Below are positions 1 to 8,817 of a stretch of DNA of 64,000 nt, piece after piece. The first letter of the stretch is position 1. Every line of letters starts with the position of its first letter. The notes below the pieces were generated by a model. The model saw only the letters and a list, made by a program, of their open reading frames with translations. It ran no database searches and was not told the DNA's origin. Both the position numbers and the translations under genes were made by a program. Source of the stretch: Nitrospira sp. (lineage in GTDB: Bacteria; Nitrospirota; Nitrospiria; Nitrospirales; Nitrospiraceae); assembly GCA_022843785.1 (NCBI GenBank), contig JALHMZ010000008.1:62001-126000 (forward strand). The letters run 5' to 3'.

Positions 1-1076
1 TGGCTGAGTTTGTCCGTGGGGCGGTCCTCCAGCACCCATTCCCCATGTTCATTGATGAGGACATACTGGTGGTCGCGCGTGCGGACCGATAACATGGCGA
101 TATCCGCAGAGTCGACTCCGAGCAGCCGTTTGTCTTGCAGAATGAAGAGGTCCTTCGTCAGATCCTTGATTGCTGTGGGGCTGACACGATAGAGCGGGGC
201 CTCAGGCGTGGTTTCTGCGATTGCATCGCCGCTTTGAGGGTCCGGCTGGTAGAGCTGGACGCTCTGGTCGCCCTCTGCCGTATGCAGAGTGATCTTCAGT
301 TTCGGGGTGGTCAGGGTTTTGGCTACTGCGTCCCGCTCAGGGCCCGGGTCGATGATGCTCAGCGCCTTCAGGTCTTCCAGACGGAACATCAGTGAGCGGA
401 CTTCCGTTTGATCGGCTTCGGCTTCGATCGGGTAGCGGATTTTCCAGGATGGCTTTGGTTTGCCCTTGGCCATGTTGTAGATCACGATTTCGGTCGGAGG
501 ATAGTTGAGTCTCACCCGTTCGATATCGTTCTGAACGAAGCGCAAGAGGTCCTTTCGCCGGAACATCAGCAGCGATTTATTCACAAAGTCTTTAGGGGCC
601 AGGTCGGTCAGTAAGACCTTCCCGTCCGATCCCCGGAGGACGTACAGGGTATTGGACAGGGGACCGCTGTCGCCGATCGCCAAAGTGTCTTGTTGCCCCC
701 CGGCCGTGACGGTGACGGTTGTGACAGGCTGCTCCAGCCCGAAGGGGGCCAGGCCGGCAGATCGTTCGGAGACAGATCGGGTCACCCTGCCTGTTACTAG
801 CGCACGGACGAGGGCTTGGACTTCGCGGATATCGGCGTCGGTTTGCAAGGGGGCGGAAATAATCCAGCTTCCCGAGTCGGTGCGTGCGAGATCGACGGGG
901 CCTTGAGCCGTCGTGATGGCCAGCCCTGTGATGGCCGTTTCGGGAAACGACAGCAGTTGCTTCTGTTCAGCCTCCTGTTTGATCTCGCGTTGCGTGGTGG
1001 GAAATTCCACCACATAGAGATAGCCTCCGAGCCCCGCCAGAATGACAAGCATGAGGACTGTTGGCCAGTAACGCAT
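1..1076 (-). CDS. DUF4340-family protein (C-terminus beyond window)
   Basis: The frame is open from an ATG to the left edge, giving at least 357 residues without a stop. The N-terminus has one hydrophobic segment (about residues 5-22, ending GGYLYVVE), so the protein is probably a membrane-anchored periplasmic protein. The repeated pattern of a short lead-in, a strand-rich domain with 'LAIGDSGPLSNTLYVLRG' and a second similar half matches DUF4340 proteins. Those proteins are commonly found beside GldG-like ABC components. It is the last gene seen of the minus-strand exporter operon, about 120 bp after the GldG-like gene. Its biochemical role is unknown; I infer an accessory role in the exporter. 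The truncation is only the window boundary. Confidence 0.8.
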   Translation of the reverse strand, partial: MRYWPTVLMLVILAGLGGYLYVVEFPTTQREIKQEAEQKQLLSFPETAITGLAITTAQGPVDLARTDSGSWIISAPLQTDADIREVQALVRALVTGRVTRSVSERSAGLAPFGLEQPVTTVTVTAGGQQDTLAIGDSGPLSNTLYVLRGSDGKVLLTDLAPKDFVNKSLLMFRRKDLLRFVQNDIERVRLNYPPTEIVIYNMAKGKPKPSWKIRYPIEAEADQTEVRSLMFRLEDLKALSIIDPGPERDAVAKTLTTPKLKITLHTAEGDQSVQLYQPDPQSGDAIAETTPEAPLYRVSPTAIKDLTKDLFILQDKRLLGVDSADIAMLSVRTRDHQYVLINEHGEWVLEDRPTDKLS

Positions 1077-1197
1077 AGTCAGTGGGTGAAGGGTGAGGGG
1101 TAAGGGGTTAGTAGCAAGGGGTGAGTGATTCGGAGCGATTGGCGCATGACGAATGACGGTTGACGAATGACGAACACGCCGTGCTTCTCCATGCTTG
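1077..1197. repeat. Spacer of short degenerate repeats
   Basis: This gap inside the exporter operon is made of short repeated words: GGTGA/GGGTGAG/GGGTAAGGGG variants in the first half, then two copies of GACGAATGAC about 12 bp apart. The same words recur in other spacers: GACGAATGAC in the hairpin before rplJ, and GTGAGCGGTAAGG after rpmG and after rpsL. I see no ORF or promoter in it. It probably belongs to a dispersed intergenic repeat family. Confidence 0.45.
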
Positions 1198-2721
1198 TCA
1201 CAATCGCCGTCTCTTTCTCCAGACCATCAGGCCGGTCAGGAACATCATGAGCGGGAGAAAGATGACTTGAATGTAGAGCAGCGCCCGTTCTTGCGTCGGG
1301 TTCGGTGTGAACGGCCTCAGGGCCGGTTCTTTCGGCGCAATGGAAATCAAGTCGCGTTCCTCGGCCAGCCATCCGGTCGTATGGAGGAAAAAGTCGCTGT
1401 TTCCGGGGAAGTTAAAAAAGGCGTTGGTGGCAAAGGCGGAGTTGCCGATGACGACGATGGCCGGACGAGGCGCCCCTTCAGCAGGTGTCTGTTTAGGGGC
1501 CAGCGCTGCGACCATCGACAGCGGACCCTTCACGTCTTCCTTTTCGCTCAGGCTCACGACCCGGCCTTGCATATTCGTTTCCGCCCAACTGTTCGCTGAT
1601 GTGCGAGCGAGCGGCACATAGTCCCAATCTTTGCCGGCCTGCTCGTCGAAGGTGATGTGGCGCGAGAGAGGGAACAGCACGGCAGATGTCAGGTCTTGCG
1701 TGATCTCGTGTTCGGTAAAGGTGCGGACCAGCAGTGCGGTGAGATCTCCTTGGGCGAGCTTGTCTTGCAAGTCGACTAAGACGCCCGGCCCCAGACCGAG
1801 TCCCCAGTGGGCGAGCAAGGGATCGAGTCCGGTTTGCGTGTCAGGATCGACCAGGATCATGACGTGGCCGCCCTTTTCGACATAGGCCCGGATACGGTCC
1901 TGCTCTTCCGTGGTGATGGAGCGGCGAGGCCCGGCCAGGATCAACACAGTGGTGTTGGCCGGAACGGCTGCTTCCTGGAGCAGCGAGACGGCGCCGACGT
2001 CGTAACCTTGCTTGGTCAAGGCTTCTTTAACGAGCGACAGGCCGTTGCGGTCTTTATCCTCCACGCTTCGCTCGCTGTGTCCCTCGACGAAGACGATGCG
2101 TTTCTTGGCGTCTTTGGAGATGCGAATGAGCGCGCCCGTCAACTCCACTTCCGACGGAGAGGTGACTCGGATGGTCTGCCCATTGCTTTCGAAAATTGCC
2201 GTGTCCGTCTTGAAGATTCCGTAGTTCTGGGCGAGTTTCGGCTGTTTTTCAGGGTCGATGAATTCCACTCTGAGTTTGGTGGAGGCCTGCCGATAGCTCT
2301 CCAGTCGTTCTTTGAACGCTTGATAGCCGGGATCTTTCTCCCGTGTGAAGACCGTGATCGCGACTTCGCGCGGCAGCGCGCGCAATACACGGTAGGTCTG
2401 AGGCGCGAGCGTGAAATTTTGATTTTCAGACACATCCCAGCGAATGGAATGTCGAGATGCCAGAAAGTTCACAATGCTGAGAATGGCGACAAAGAGCAGG
2501 ACCATCAGGATGCTATTCAGCCCCATTCTGGTCGAGCGTCGGCCGGAGAAGGATTTGACCCTTTCGAAATGCAGGAAGAGAAATGCGCTCAGGCAAATCA
2601 GCGCCACAAGTTCGACGATCGTGACGGCCCACAGGAGATCAGGCGATAGGCTATAGGCGATGCCGCCGCCTGAAGCGAGGACAAGTCCGATGAGGCCGAG
2701 AGGGAAGGCTTTCCAGTTCAT
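1198..2721 (-). CDS. GldG-like ABC-type exporter auxiliary subunit
   Basis: This 507-residue protein belongs to the family annotated as GldG or ABC-type uncharacterised transport system (auxiliary domain). It has three hydrophobic segments near the N-terminus (about residues 7-25, 30-50, 70-88), a long periplasmic region and a final transmembrane helix followed by WRKRRRL. The middle part carries the typical 'VFVEGHSERS' and 'GGHVMILVDP' strand-turn motifs of the domain. A longer upstream frame exists, but the ATG used here overlaps the permease stop by 4 bp (ATGA), as expected for coupled translation. It probably works with the neighbouring permease and ATPase; the substrate is unknown. Confidence 0.8.
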   Translation of the reverse strand: MNWKAFPLGLIGLVLASGGGIAYSLSPDLLWAVTIVELVALICLSAFLFLHFERVKSFSGRRSTRMGLNSILMVLLFVAILSIVNFLASRHSIRWDVSENQNFTLAPQTYRVLRALPREVAITVFTREKDPGYQAFKERLESYRQASTKLRVEFIDPEKQPKLAQNYGIFKTDTAIFESNGQTIRVTSPSEVELTGALIRISKDAKKRIVFVEGHSERSVEDKDRNGLSLVKEALTKQGYDVGAVSLLQEAAVPANTTVLILAGPRRSITTEEQDRIRAYVEKGGHVMILVDPDTQTGLDPLLAHWGLGLGPGVLVDLQDKLAQGDLTALLVRTFTEHEITQDLTSAVLFPLSRHITFDEQAGKDWDYVPLARTSANSWAETNMQGRVVSLSEKEDVKGPLSMVAALAPKQTPAEGAPRPAIVVIGNSAFATNAFFNFPGNSDFFLHTTGWLAEERDLISIAPKEPALRPFTPNPTQERALLYIQVIFLPLMMFLTGLMVWRKRRRL

Positions 2722-3488
2722 TTCCAGCGTGTCGATTCTACAACTCGATGGGTGAGGAACAGCATCAGCAGCAGGCCGCTTCCGAAATACACAAGGTCGC
2801 TGGTGTCGATGAGCCCCCGTACGAGTCGGTCGTAGTGTTCCATAAACGAGACATACGAGATGATATGGCCCGCCGTCGTGTCGCCGAGCAACGCACCTAA
2901 CCCTGAGATCAGCCAGAACGTGAGAAGGATGCCGAACCCGACAAAGGCCGCAACAATCTGATTTTCTGTAAGAGCCGAGGCGAAGAGGCCGACGGCCAGG
3001 AAAAGCGCGCCCAACAAGGCCATCCCCAGATAGCCGGTCAGAACCGGATTCCAATCGAACTCGCTGAATAGCATCAACACGGTCGGGACCAAGCCGGTGA
3101 TTCCCAGCAAGCCCAAGTAGATCAGCAGGATACTCACGAACTTGCCCAGGACGATCTCATGGATGCCAACGGGCGAGGTCATCAAGAACTCGAATGTCCG
3201 CAGCTTTCTCTCTTCGGCAAACAGTCGCATGGTCAGAATGGGGAGGATGATCAGCAGGACGAAGCGCATGCTGGCGAAGAGATTTCTGAAGACCAGGTCG
3301 TTCAGATTGATCGAGGCCGGGCCGCCCTGCATCTGCATCAGTTGGATGGCTTGCGCGCCTGCGAAAACGATATAGAGATACGCAAGAAATCCGAAGATGA
3401 GCAGGAACACCGCGCCGACCACGTAGACGATCGGCGAGACGAAATACCCGCGCAGTTCCTTGGCAATGATGGCCTGTACCGGGGTCAC
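2718..3488 (-). CDS. ABC-2 type transporter permease (GldF-like)
   Basis: The protein has 256 residues and six predicted membrane spans: one near residues 18-45, others clustered between 75 and 200, and one at 232-248. The 'RLFAEERKLRTFEFLMTSP' stretch after the second span is the hallmark of ABC-2 permeases of the GldF/NosY type. It starts within the last 4 bp of the ATPase gene and ends overlapping the GldG-like gene by 4 bp, so the three are almost certainly co-translated. In Bacteroidetes GldFG are linked to gliding, but outside that phylum the same architecture occurs in organisms that do not glide. A function in surface or periplasmic export is inferred only. Confidence 0.82.
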   Translation of the reverse strand: MTPVQAIIAKELRGYFVSPIVYVVGAVFLLIFGFLAYLYIVFAGAQAIQLMQMQGGPASINLNDLVFRNLFASMRFVLLIILPILTMRLFAEERKLRTFEFLMTSPVGIHEIVLGKFVSILLIYLGLLGITGLVPTVLMLFSEFDWNPVLTGYLGMALLGALFLAVGLFASALTENQIVAAFVGFGILLTFWLISGLGALLGDTTAGHIISYVSFMEHYDRLVRGLIDTSDLVYFGSGLLLMLFLTHRVVESTRWK

Positions 3489-4474
3489 GGGGTAGTCTCC
3501 TGTGAGCCCGGCGCTTCCTTGTGCGCTGTGGCTGATGGCTGTGGCAGGCCATCTTCATGCCGTGTGAGCCTGAGGAAAACATCCTCCAGCGTCATCGAAA
3601 TGGTGCGCAGTTCCAGCAAGCCCCAGTGCTGAGACACGACGACACGGGCGATTTCGTCTCGTACGTCACGGCCCAAGGTACATTCAATGAGGAACATCCC
3701 GGCTTGTTCCCCCGGGAAAATGTTCAACACGCCAGGGATCTCACGGAGTTTCGTGTTGCAATCCGCAGAGGGACTTTTGAGCGTCACGGATATTTTCTCA
3801 GATTGCCGAAGCCGAGCCGATAATTGCTCCGGAGAATCCTCCGCCACGATGCGTCCTCCGCTGATGATGACCACTCGTTGGCAGACGGCGGTGGCTTCCG
3901 GCAGGATGTGTGTGCTGAGGATCACGGAATGTGAGCCGGCCAGACTTTTGATGAGTTCTCGTATTTCAATGATCTGCTTTGGGTCGAGCCCAATCGTCGG
4001 CTCGTCCAAGATCAAGACGGGCGGGTCATGAAGCAAGGCTTGGGCCAGGCCCACACGCTGACGATAGCCACGGGAAAGGTTGCCGATGAGGCGGTGGCGG
4101 ACCGACCCCAATTCGAGGCGCCCAATCGATTGATCGAGGGCTGAGGTCAGGTTTCGGCTCCCCATCCCGCGTAGCCGGCCGACAAAAGTCAGATATTCTG
4201 TCACGGTCAGTTCTTGATAGACCGGTGGAGTTTCAGGCAGATAGCCGATATGACGTTTGACTTCAAGGGGTTGATCGGCGCAGTCGAACCCGGCGACCCG
4301 CACGGTTCCTTCCGTGGCAGGCATGAAGCAGGTGAGAATCCGCATGGTGGTGGTTTTGCCTGCACCGTTGGGGCCAAGAAACGCTAATACTTCCCCCTTG
4401 GCCACCGAGAAGGTGACCCGGTCGATAGCCGTATGATGTCCGTACCGTTTGGTAATGTTCTGAACGTCGATCAT
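3485..4474 (-). CDS. ABC transporter ATP-binding protein (GldA-like)
   Basis: The 329-residue cytoplasmic ATPase has Walker A GPNGAGKTT (about residues 36-44), a degenerate signature LSRGYRQRVGLAQAL, Walker B VLILDEPTIGLDP, and an H-loop 'ILSTHILPEA'. It is followed by a C-terminal regulatory domain of about 100 residues, as usual for ABC-2 exporter ATPases. The ATG giving MIDVQNITKRYG was chosen because the family begins exactly there; the frame extends 21 codons upstream without a family match. It is the first gene of the four-gene minus-strand operon and should power the downstream permease. Confidence 0.85.
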   Translation of the reverse strand: MIDVQNITKRYGHHTAIDRVTFSVAKGEVLAFLGPNGAGKTTTMRILTCFMPATEGTVRVAGFDCADQPLEVKRHIGYLPETPPVYQELTVTEYLTFVGRLRGMGSRNLTSALDQSIGRLELGSVRHRLIGNLSRGYRQRVGLAQALLHDPPVLILDEPTIGLDPKQIIEIRELIKSLAGSHSVILSTHILPEATAVCQRVVIISGGRIVAEDSPEQLSARLRQSEKISVTLKSPSADCNTKLREIPGVLNIFPGEQAGMFLIECTLGRDVRDEIARVVVSQHWGLLELRTISMTLEDVFLRLTRHEDGLPQPSATAHKEAPGSQETTP

Positions 4475-5012
4475 GTGAGTGATGTCAGGGCAATGAACGG
4501 CGGAGGATCTCGCGGCGCCGGTCTCGAAACGACACATATTTCATTTGCGGGAGGGATCTTACTCAGTCCATTCCAGGCAGTCAATATGGCGGTCTGTACA
4601 GGGGAGTCTGTCCGGCGTGGAGTTCCCTCAGAGTGAATGAATCCCCACGATATGCGGTACGCCTGGCCATGAAAAACATCAATGTATTTGAGCGAATATG
4701 TTCTCGGTTCAATCCGGCCAACGGCCTTGCGGCTAGCTGTATCTCCTTGAGTCGTTACGACGATGGTATTGGACGGACTCCTCGCCTACGGAGTTGACTC
4801 AGCGGTATCTCTCCTATATATAGTGTCACCGCCTGATTGTGGTACAGCCCCTTCTGCACGTTTCCCACTGTCTTTAATTCGTGGCCGAGCAGCATGCCTT
4901 CATACCAAGGTAGGGGGAATAGGCTACAGAGTCGGTATTGTTGAATTTCCCCTTGGATCGTACCCTGGCAATAGATTCGCGTCGGGATGATCCAGAGGGG
5001 AGAGGGAACAGG
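4475..5012. other. Divergent intergenic region between exporter operon and rlpA
   Basis: This 538-bp gap separates the minus-strand exporter operon from plus-strand rlpA. I see no convincing coding frame. It contains one strong rightward sigma-70 promoter (listed separately) and an imperfect hairpin GGACTCC/GGAGTT just upstream of it. The leftward promoter of the exporter operon should also lie here, but no clear match stands out. Confidence 0.5.
4794..4822 (+). promoter_or_regulatory. Sigma-70 promoter for rlpA
   Basis: TTGACT is followed by a 17-bp spacer and TATATA, within the run CTATATATAG. It is the best promoter match in the gap and points toward rlpA. Transcription starting near 4829 would give a leader of roughly 180 nt before the rlpA start. 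Confidence 0.6.
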
Positions 5013-5690
5013 ATGAACCTCCGTACCGCTGCAATGAAACAGTCAGCTGATCAGAAACCCTTCCATGTCTTGGCGGTTGTCCTCTGTCTTTCATTAGGCG
5101 CCTGTTCCTGGATTCCCAAGGGCGAGAGCCAGCTGGATGTGGGGATTAAAGAACGGGGTGTGGCCTCGTGGTATGGGGCGCAGTTTCATGGAAAACAGGC
5201 AGCCAATGGCGAACTATTCAACATGGAGGCGCTGACGGCGGCCCATCGGACCTTGCCGCTAGGGAGTATGGTTCGGGTTGTCAACCTGTTGAATGGGAAG
5301 CACGTCCGTGTGAGGATCAATGACCGTGGGCCCTATGTGAATGGACGGATTCTCGACCTTTCCCGTGCCGCGGCAGCCCAGTTAGGGATGGTTGACGGAG
5401 GGCTATCGGTCATCCAGCTTGAGGTGGTCGGGGATCATAGGCCGGATTTCGTACTTGATGCAGAGGAAGGAGCCAACCAGTTTCCGTCGCTCTTGATGGT
5501 GCGCAGGTTGAATGAACAACCCTCGTTGTCCTTGCCGGTCATGAGCTTGGGCATGCCCGATCCTATGATGCTACCGGGGCATCGCCTTCGGCCTGTGGAT
5601 TTTCTCATCCAACGCCGATGGAAATGGGCGCCGGCGATCCTTGCCAGCGATCCGGCCCATCGGCATCATGCGGGACTCGCGCTTTCATAA
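5013..5690 (+). CDS. rlpA: RlpA-family septal/endolytic transglycosylase lipoprotein
   Basis: The 225-residue protein carries a lipoprotein signal ending in LGAC (lipidated Cys31), then a double-psi beta-barrel domain. Its motifs are 'GVASWYGAQFHGKQAANGE' (residues 49-67) and INDRGPYVNGRILDLS (102-117), with the catalytic-type Asp104 present. RlpA proteins cut peptidoglycan glycan strands lacking stem peptides, usually at the septum, from the outer membrane. No SPOR domain follows the barrel; the last 90 residues are not recognisable. The ATG at 5013 is preceded by GGGGAGAGGG and gives a normal signal peptide, whereas the frame upstream lacks one. It appears to be a single-gene unit with its own promoter. 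Confidence 0.85.
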   Translation: MNLRTAAMKQSADQKPFHVLAVVLCLSLGACSWIPKGESQLDVGIKERGVASWYGAQFHGKQAANGELFNMEALTAAHRTLPLGSMVRVVNLLNGKHVRVRINDRGPYVNGRILDLSRAAAAQLGMVDGGLSVIQLEVVGDHRPDFVLDAEEGANQFPSLLMVRRLNEQPSLSLPVMSLGMPDPMMLPGHRLRPVDFLIQRRWKWAPAILASDPAHRHHAGLALS

Positions 5691-5812
5691 CTCAATCAAT
5701 CCTCTTCGCGCGGTTGACAGCTGGGAAACCGCTCCTCTAAACTGGCCCGTCCGGACTCAGGGCGAGCCGGTCGTATACTTTTCATCGGCAATCGGTCAAA
5801 GGAGTTGATGGC

Positions 5813-6022
5813 ATGGGAAAAAAGACTTCGGCAGAGTCGGAGGAAGTTCGTCTCAAGAAGAAGGTTACAGCGAAGCGGACCGGAGCGAGCACCCCGGAAG
5901 GGAAGAGCGCAATCCGGTCGCTGGTCAAGCGGCTGAAGAGGGAACAACGGCGTCGGCGGGCGCTGGCATTGCGAAAGAAACACGCGGCTGGAAATAAAGC
6001 CGCCGCACCTGCCTCGGCATAG
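5813..6022 (+). CDS. Small basic protein of unknown function
   Basis: This 69-residue protein is rich in Lys, Arg and Ala with runs such as RLKREQRRRRALALRKK, and it has no cysteine or membrane segment. An AAAGGAG ribosome-binding site sits 7 bp before the ATG, which supports real expression. The composition would suit nucleic-acid binding, but no family is recognised. It stands just upstream of a HEAT-repeat gene with a 60-bp gap, so the two may be co-transcribed. Confidence 0.6.
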   Translation: MGKKTSAESEEVRLKKKVTAKRTGASTPEGKSAIRSLVKRLKREQRRRRALALRKKHAAGNKAAAPASA

Positions 6023-6082
6023 GTAACAGTCAGTACTCGTCTGCGCGCGACAGTGAACGTGTAAACCGCTAACAGGTCACCG

Positions 6083-6916
6083 ATGGATCCGACGCACACG
6101 GACAATTCTCAGGACACACTTCCAGCGATGCAACGGGCCGGGGACGAATCGGCAGACACCTTCTCTGCAGAGCTCGTCAAGGCACAGTCGCAAGTGCCCG
6201 ATGACGCCACTTCCGGCGCGGGAGGCACAGCGTCGCTCGAAGAAGAGCAGGTCAAGGACGAGATCGATATCCAGATCGATCTGCTCAACGATCCGGACTG
6301 GGTGGTCCGCCGCGAAGCCGTCATTACGCTCGGCGAAATGGGCGATGAGCGGTGCATCGAGCCGCTGGCTAAAGCGATGCGCGACGGCGACTGGCAGGTC
6401 CGGGAAGTGGCGGTCGAAGCGATGGGGCAGGTGGGCTCCCCCGCCGTCGAGATGCTTCTCAAGCTGCTGCGCGACTGGGAAGTACGGAAGTGCGCCATTC
6501 TAGCGCTCGGCAAAATCCGCGACGAACGGGTGCTCGATCCCCTGATGCTGCAGCTGCGCAATGACGAGTTCAAGGACGATGCGATCAATGCGCTGGTCGA
6601 ACTCGGCGAGCCGGCATTGCCCCGGTTGGTTGCCGCGCTCCGGGACAAGGATGACAACGTGCGCACGAGCGCGGTGCTCGCGCTGGGCCGCCTCAAGAAC
6701 GGCGACGCGATCGCTCCCTTGATCGGCATGCTGGGAGATCGGGACTGGTTTACACGCTTGACGGCGGCGGCGGCCTTGGAATCGATCGGGGATGAGCGGG
6801 GGCGCGAGGCCATCAAGCCGTTGCTCAAGGATCCCGATCTGGTCGTAAAGATGCGGGTGGAACGTATTCTGGCCAAGTGGAAAAAACCGCCGGTGTCCCA
6901 GTCTGCCACCGCGTGA
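6083..6916 (+). CDS. HEAT-repeat protein
   Basis: Of 277 residues, the first 65 are acidic and probably flexible. The rest is seven helical repeats of about 31 residues with the pattern D.D..VR..A..ALG.....A...L (for example DWVVRREAVITLGEMGD and DNVRTSAVLALGRLKNGD). This is the PBS-lyase/HEAT_2 type of repeat, a scaffold for protein-protein contacts. There is no signal peptide, so it should be cytoplasmic. The partner cannot be read from the sequence. A second, exported HEAT-repeat protein is encoded about 2 kb downstream on the other strand. Confidence 0.75.
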   Translation: MDPTHTDNSQDTLPAMQRAGDESADTFSAELVKAQSQVPDDATSGAGGTASLEEEQVKDEIDIQIDLLNDPDWVVRREAVITLGEMGDERCIEPLAKAMRDGDWQVREVAVEAMGQVGSPAVEMLLKLLRDWEVRKCAILALGKIRDERVLDPLMLQLRNDEFKDDAINALVELGEPALPRLVAALRDKDDNVRTSAVLALGRLKNGDAIAPLIGMLGDRDWFTRLTAAAALESIGDERGREAIKPLLKDPDLVVKMRVERILAKWKKPPVSQSATA

Positions 6917-7340
6917 GTCACACCATCCGGCAGGGGACACAGGTTCGACTTGCTGCTCATGTGCTCCTCCAACCAGCTCATGTGTCTTCGCTGACTGTGA
7001 GCTAGCACCTTTCCTTGTCAGTCTTTCCTGGAGCCTGTGTTCCAGCAGTCGCTACGGCTGCTGACAGCCTGACTACACCATCATTGCATTCTCCTTCAGT
7101 CGATGCGACTCCGTCTTTTCTTGCTTCCTGCCGGCAATTCCATACAATTTGAGGTGTCCCAAGTACGACAGGCAAGACATCGTCCAGTGACCGATGCGCG
7201 GGGCCGTGCTGCTCGAATAAGACAGGTTCTGATCGCAAGGCCTGCCCTGATTTTATTGCTCGGACATTGGACAGACATCTGCGCGATACGTTTACGGCGT
7301 GACTTAGTAGCGAGTGCATGAAGACACACAAGGAGCGTCT
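6917..7340. other. Intergenic region without recognisable gene
   Basis: This 424-bp gap holds no coding frame with a plausible protein on either strand. The only notable signal is a possible rightward promoter (listed separately). No terminator with a T-run is obvious after the HEAT-repeat gene. Confidence 0.5.
7121..7148 (+). promoter_or_regulatory. Possible sigma-70 promoter for the CopC-like gene
   Basis: TTGCTT, a 16-bp spacer and TACAAT point toward the gene starting at 7341, which would have a leader of about 185 nt. The -10 box is good (5 of 6) and the -35 is weak. Confidence 0.35.
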
Positions 7341-8132
7341 ATGCAGACACTTCGCTGCTTTTTCCTAATAATCACGATGGCGCTGGGCTTGCCCTTGATG
7401 GCGGTGTCGGCACAAACAGCGGTCCACGCCACAATTGTTGAAACTGATCCGAAGGCGGGATCGGTATTACAGGCGAATGAACCGCTATCCGTTCATATTA
7501 CGTATCAAAGTGATATGCCATTGCGTTTTGAGACAGCCGGATATTCCGGCGGCGCGAAAATCCAGAAATCTGTTGCGATGAACACGGCGCCGTCTTATCC
7601 GGCAGGCAGTGGCGAAGCGATTGCGTGGCTCTCCTACGCCGAAGAAACCAGCATTGATGAAATCCGGATCACGCTTTCGGATAAACACTGGAAACAGCTC
7701 GACACCTTGTCCGTGCCGATCCACATGACATGGAATGGGATTACACCGCAGCAGTGGCGTGAACGCGCACCGTGGGTCACGCAACTGAGTTCCGCCCATC
7801 AGAACATGACCAGTCAGGCCATACGGGCATCAGCATCCGGAAATGCGGGTGGGTTTGACATGCTCGACATACTCATTCCCCTGATGGCCTGGACTATCCC
7901 GCTGTACTTCTTTCTGCAGATTTATATGTTGAAGAAATATCAAGGCGCTTGGCGCAAGGCTGCTCTGGCACCATTGTTGGTGATGGCGCCGTTGCTTGCC
8001 TACACAGGCATCGCACTGTTTGCCAAATCCAATCTCTGGCCGTTGCTGATGCTTTTCGTCACACCCGTGCTGGCGCTATATCTGATCGGTGTTTTGACCT
8101 GTAGATATCTTGTGCGACGCGCACAAGCCTAA
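7341..8132 (+). CDS. Exported CopC-like membrane protein
   Basis: The protein has 263 residues. A signal peptide (cleavage near VSAQTAVHA) is followed by about 90 residues beginning 'VHATIVETDPKAGSVLQA', which resembles the start of the CopC/YobA beta-sandwich, where the first His after cleavage binds copper. The C-terminal third has three membrane helices (about residues 178-195, 212-230, 234-255). Whether copper is bound is inference; no Met-rich loop is visible. The ATG was chosen for its AAGGAG box 6 bp upstream; a longer frame starting 27 bp earlier lacks one. It has no operon partner. Confidence 0.6.
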   Translation: MQTLRCFFLIITMALGLPLMAVSAQTAVHATIVETDPKAGSVLQANEPLSVHITYQSDMPLRFETAGYSGGAKIQKSVAMNTAPSYPAGSGEAIAWLSYAEETSIDEIRITLSDKHWKQLDTLSVPIHMTWNGITPQQWRERAPWVTQLSSAHQNMTSQAIRASASGNAGGFDMLDILIPLMAWTIPLYFFLQIYMLKKYQGAWRKAALAPLLVMAPLLAYTGIALFAKSNLWPLLMLFVTPVLALYLIGVLTCRYLVRRAQA

Positions 8133-8184
8133 GTTCACGGCGGAGAATGAGAGCCGTCCACTGCCCCGCTAAGAAACAGTCGGG

Positions 8185-8253
8185 GTGAATCGTCGTCGCT
8201 CTGCCAGCTCACACCTCCGTGGGGACATATCGTGCCCCCTTTTGAGGTGTCCG
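8185..8253 (-). mobile_element. 69-bp fossil of the IS3-family element end
   Basis: This stretch matches positions 16063-16131 of the intact IS, the orfA 5' end plus the inner part of the terminal repeat, with three mismatches and no gaps. The match stops inside the inverted repeat, so the outermost 19 bp are gone. The orfA start codon equivalent is changed to CTG. It is a dead remnant of an older insertion of the same element family. Confidence 0.8.
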
Positions 8254-8305
8254 CAAAAGGCTGGGAAGTTCAGAAGGGGCAAGCGGCGCGCGCGGCATCC
8301 TCGCG

Positions 8306-8803
8306 CTATTTATCGAGCGACTGATCGATTCGGCGCTGCAAGTCATCGAACTTCTTCAAGGGCACCAGCTTTCCCATTGCGACTTCGATCCGCGTGTCCC
8401 GCAGTGCGTGGGCTACATCCAGCATGGCCTGGGTTGAGGCGTCCGATTTGACTCCTTTTGCCGCAGCCTCCAAGGTCGAGGCCGCCTCGGTCAGTTCCTT
8501 TGCCCCATCGCTGTAATTCCGGTCGAGGACATGTGCCTTGGCCTGCACCACCCGTGATTTGGCTTCCATGAGCGCTTTGCGGCGGCGGAGATCGCGTTCA
8601 ATCCCTGCCGTTGTCTCCATGGCATTCTGAGAAAGATTCTTCAACGATTGGCGGGCATCCTTGATCGTTTCCTCGGAAATTGCCAAGCGGTGAGTCAGGT
8701 CCGATACGGTTGTCTGCAATGTGCCAACAGGCTGTTGCCCTGCGTAATACCCCGCCGCGAAGGCGCCGGTGATCAAGAGAAGTACGGCGATGAATTTGAG
8801 CAT
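8306..8803 (-). CDS. Membrane-anchored coiled-coil protein of unknown function
   Basis: The 165-residue protein has an N-terminal hydrophobic anchor (residues 4-20, 'FIAVLLLITGAFAAGYYAG') followed by a largely helical region with heptad-like spacing (about 30-110). No family is recognised. It begins 14 bp after the end of the exported HEAT-repeat gene on the same strand, so the two very likely form an operon with the upstream glucan phosphorylase. A periplasmic or membrane location is inferred. Confidence 0.65.
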   Translation of the reverse strand: MLKFIAVLLLITGAFAAGYYAGQQPVGTLQTTVSDLTHRLAISEETIKDARQSLKNLSQNAMETTAGIERDLRRRKALMEAKSRVVQAKAHVLDRNYSDGAKELTEAASTLEAAAKGVKSDASTQAMLDVAHALRDTRIEVAMGKLVPLKKFDDLQRRIDQSLDK

Positions 8804-8817
8804 GATCTCCCTGCCGG

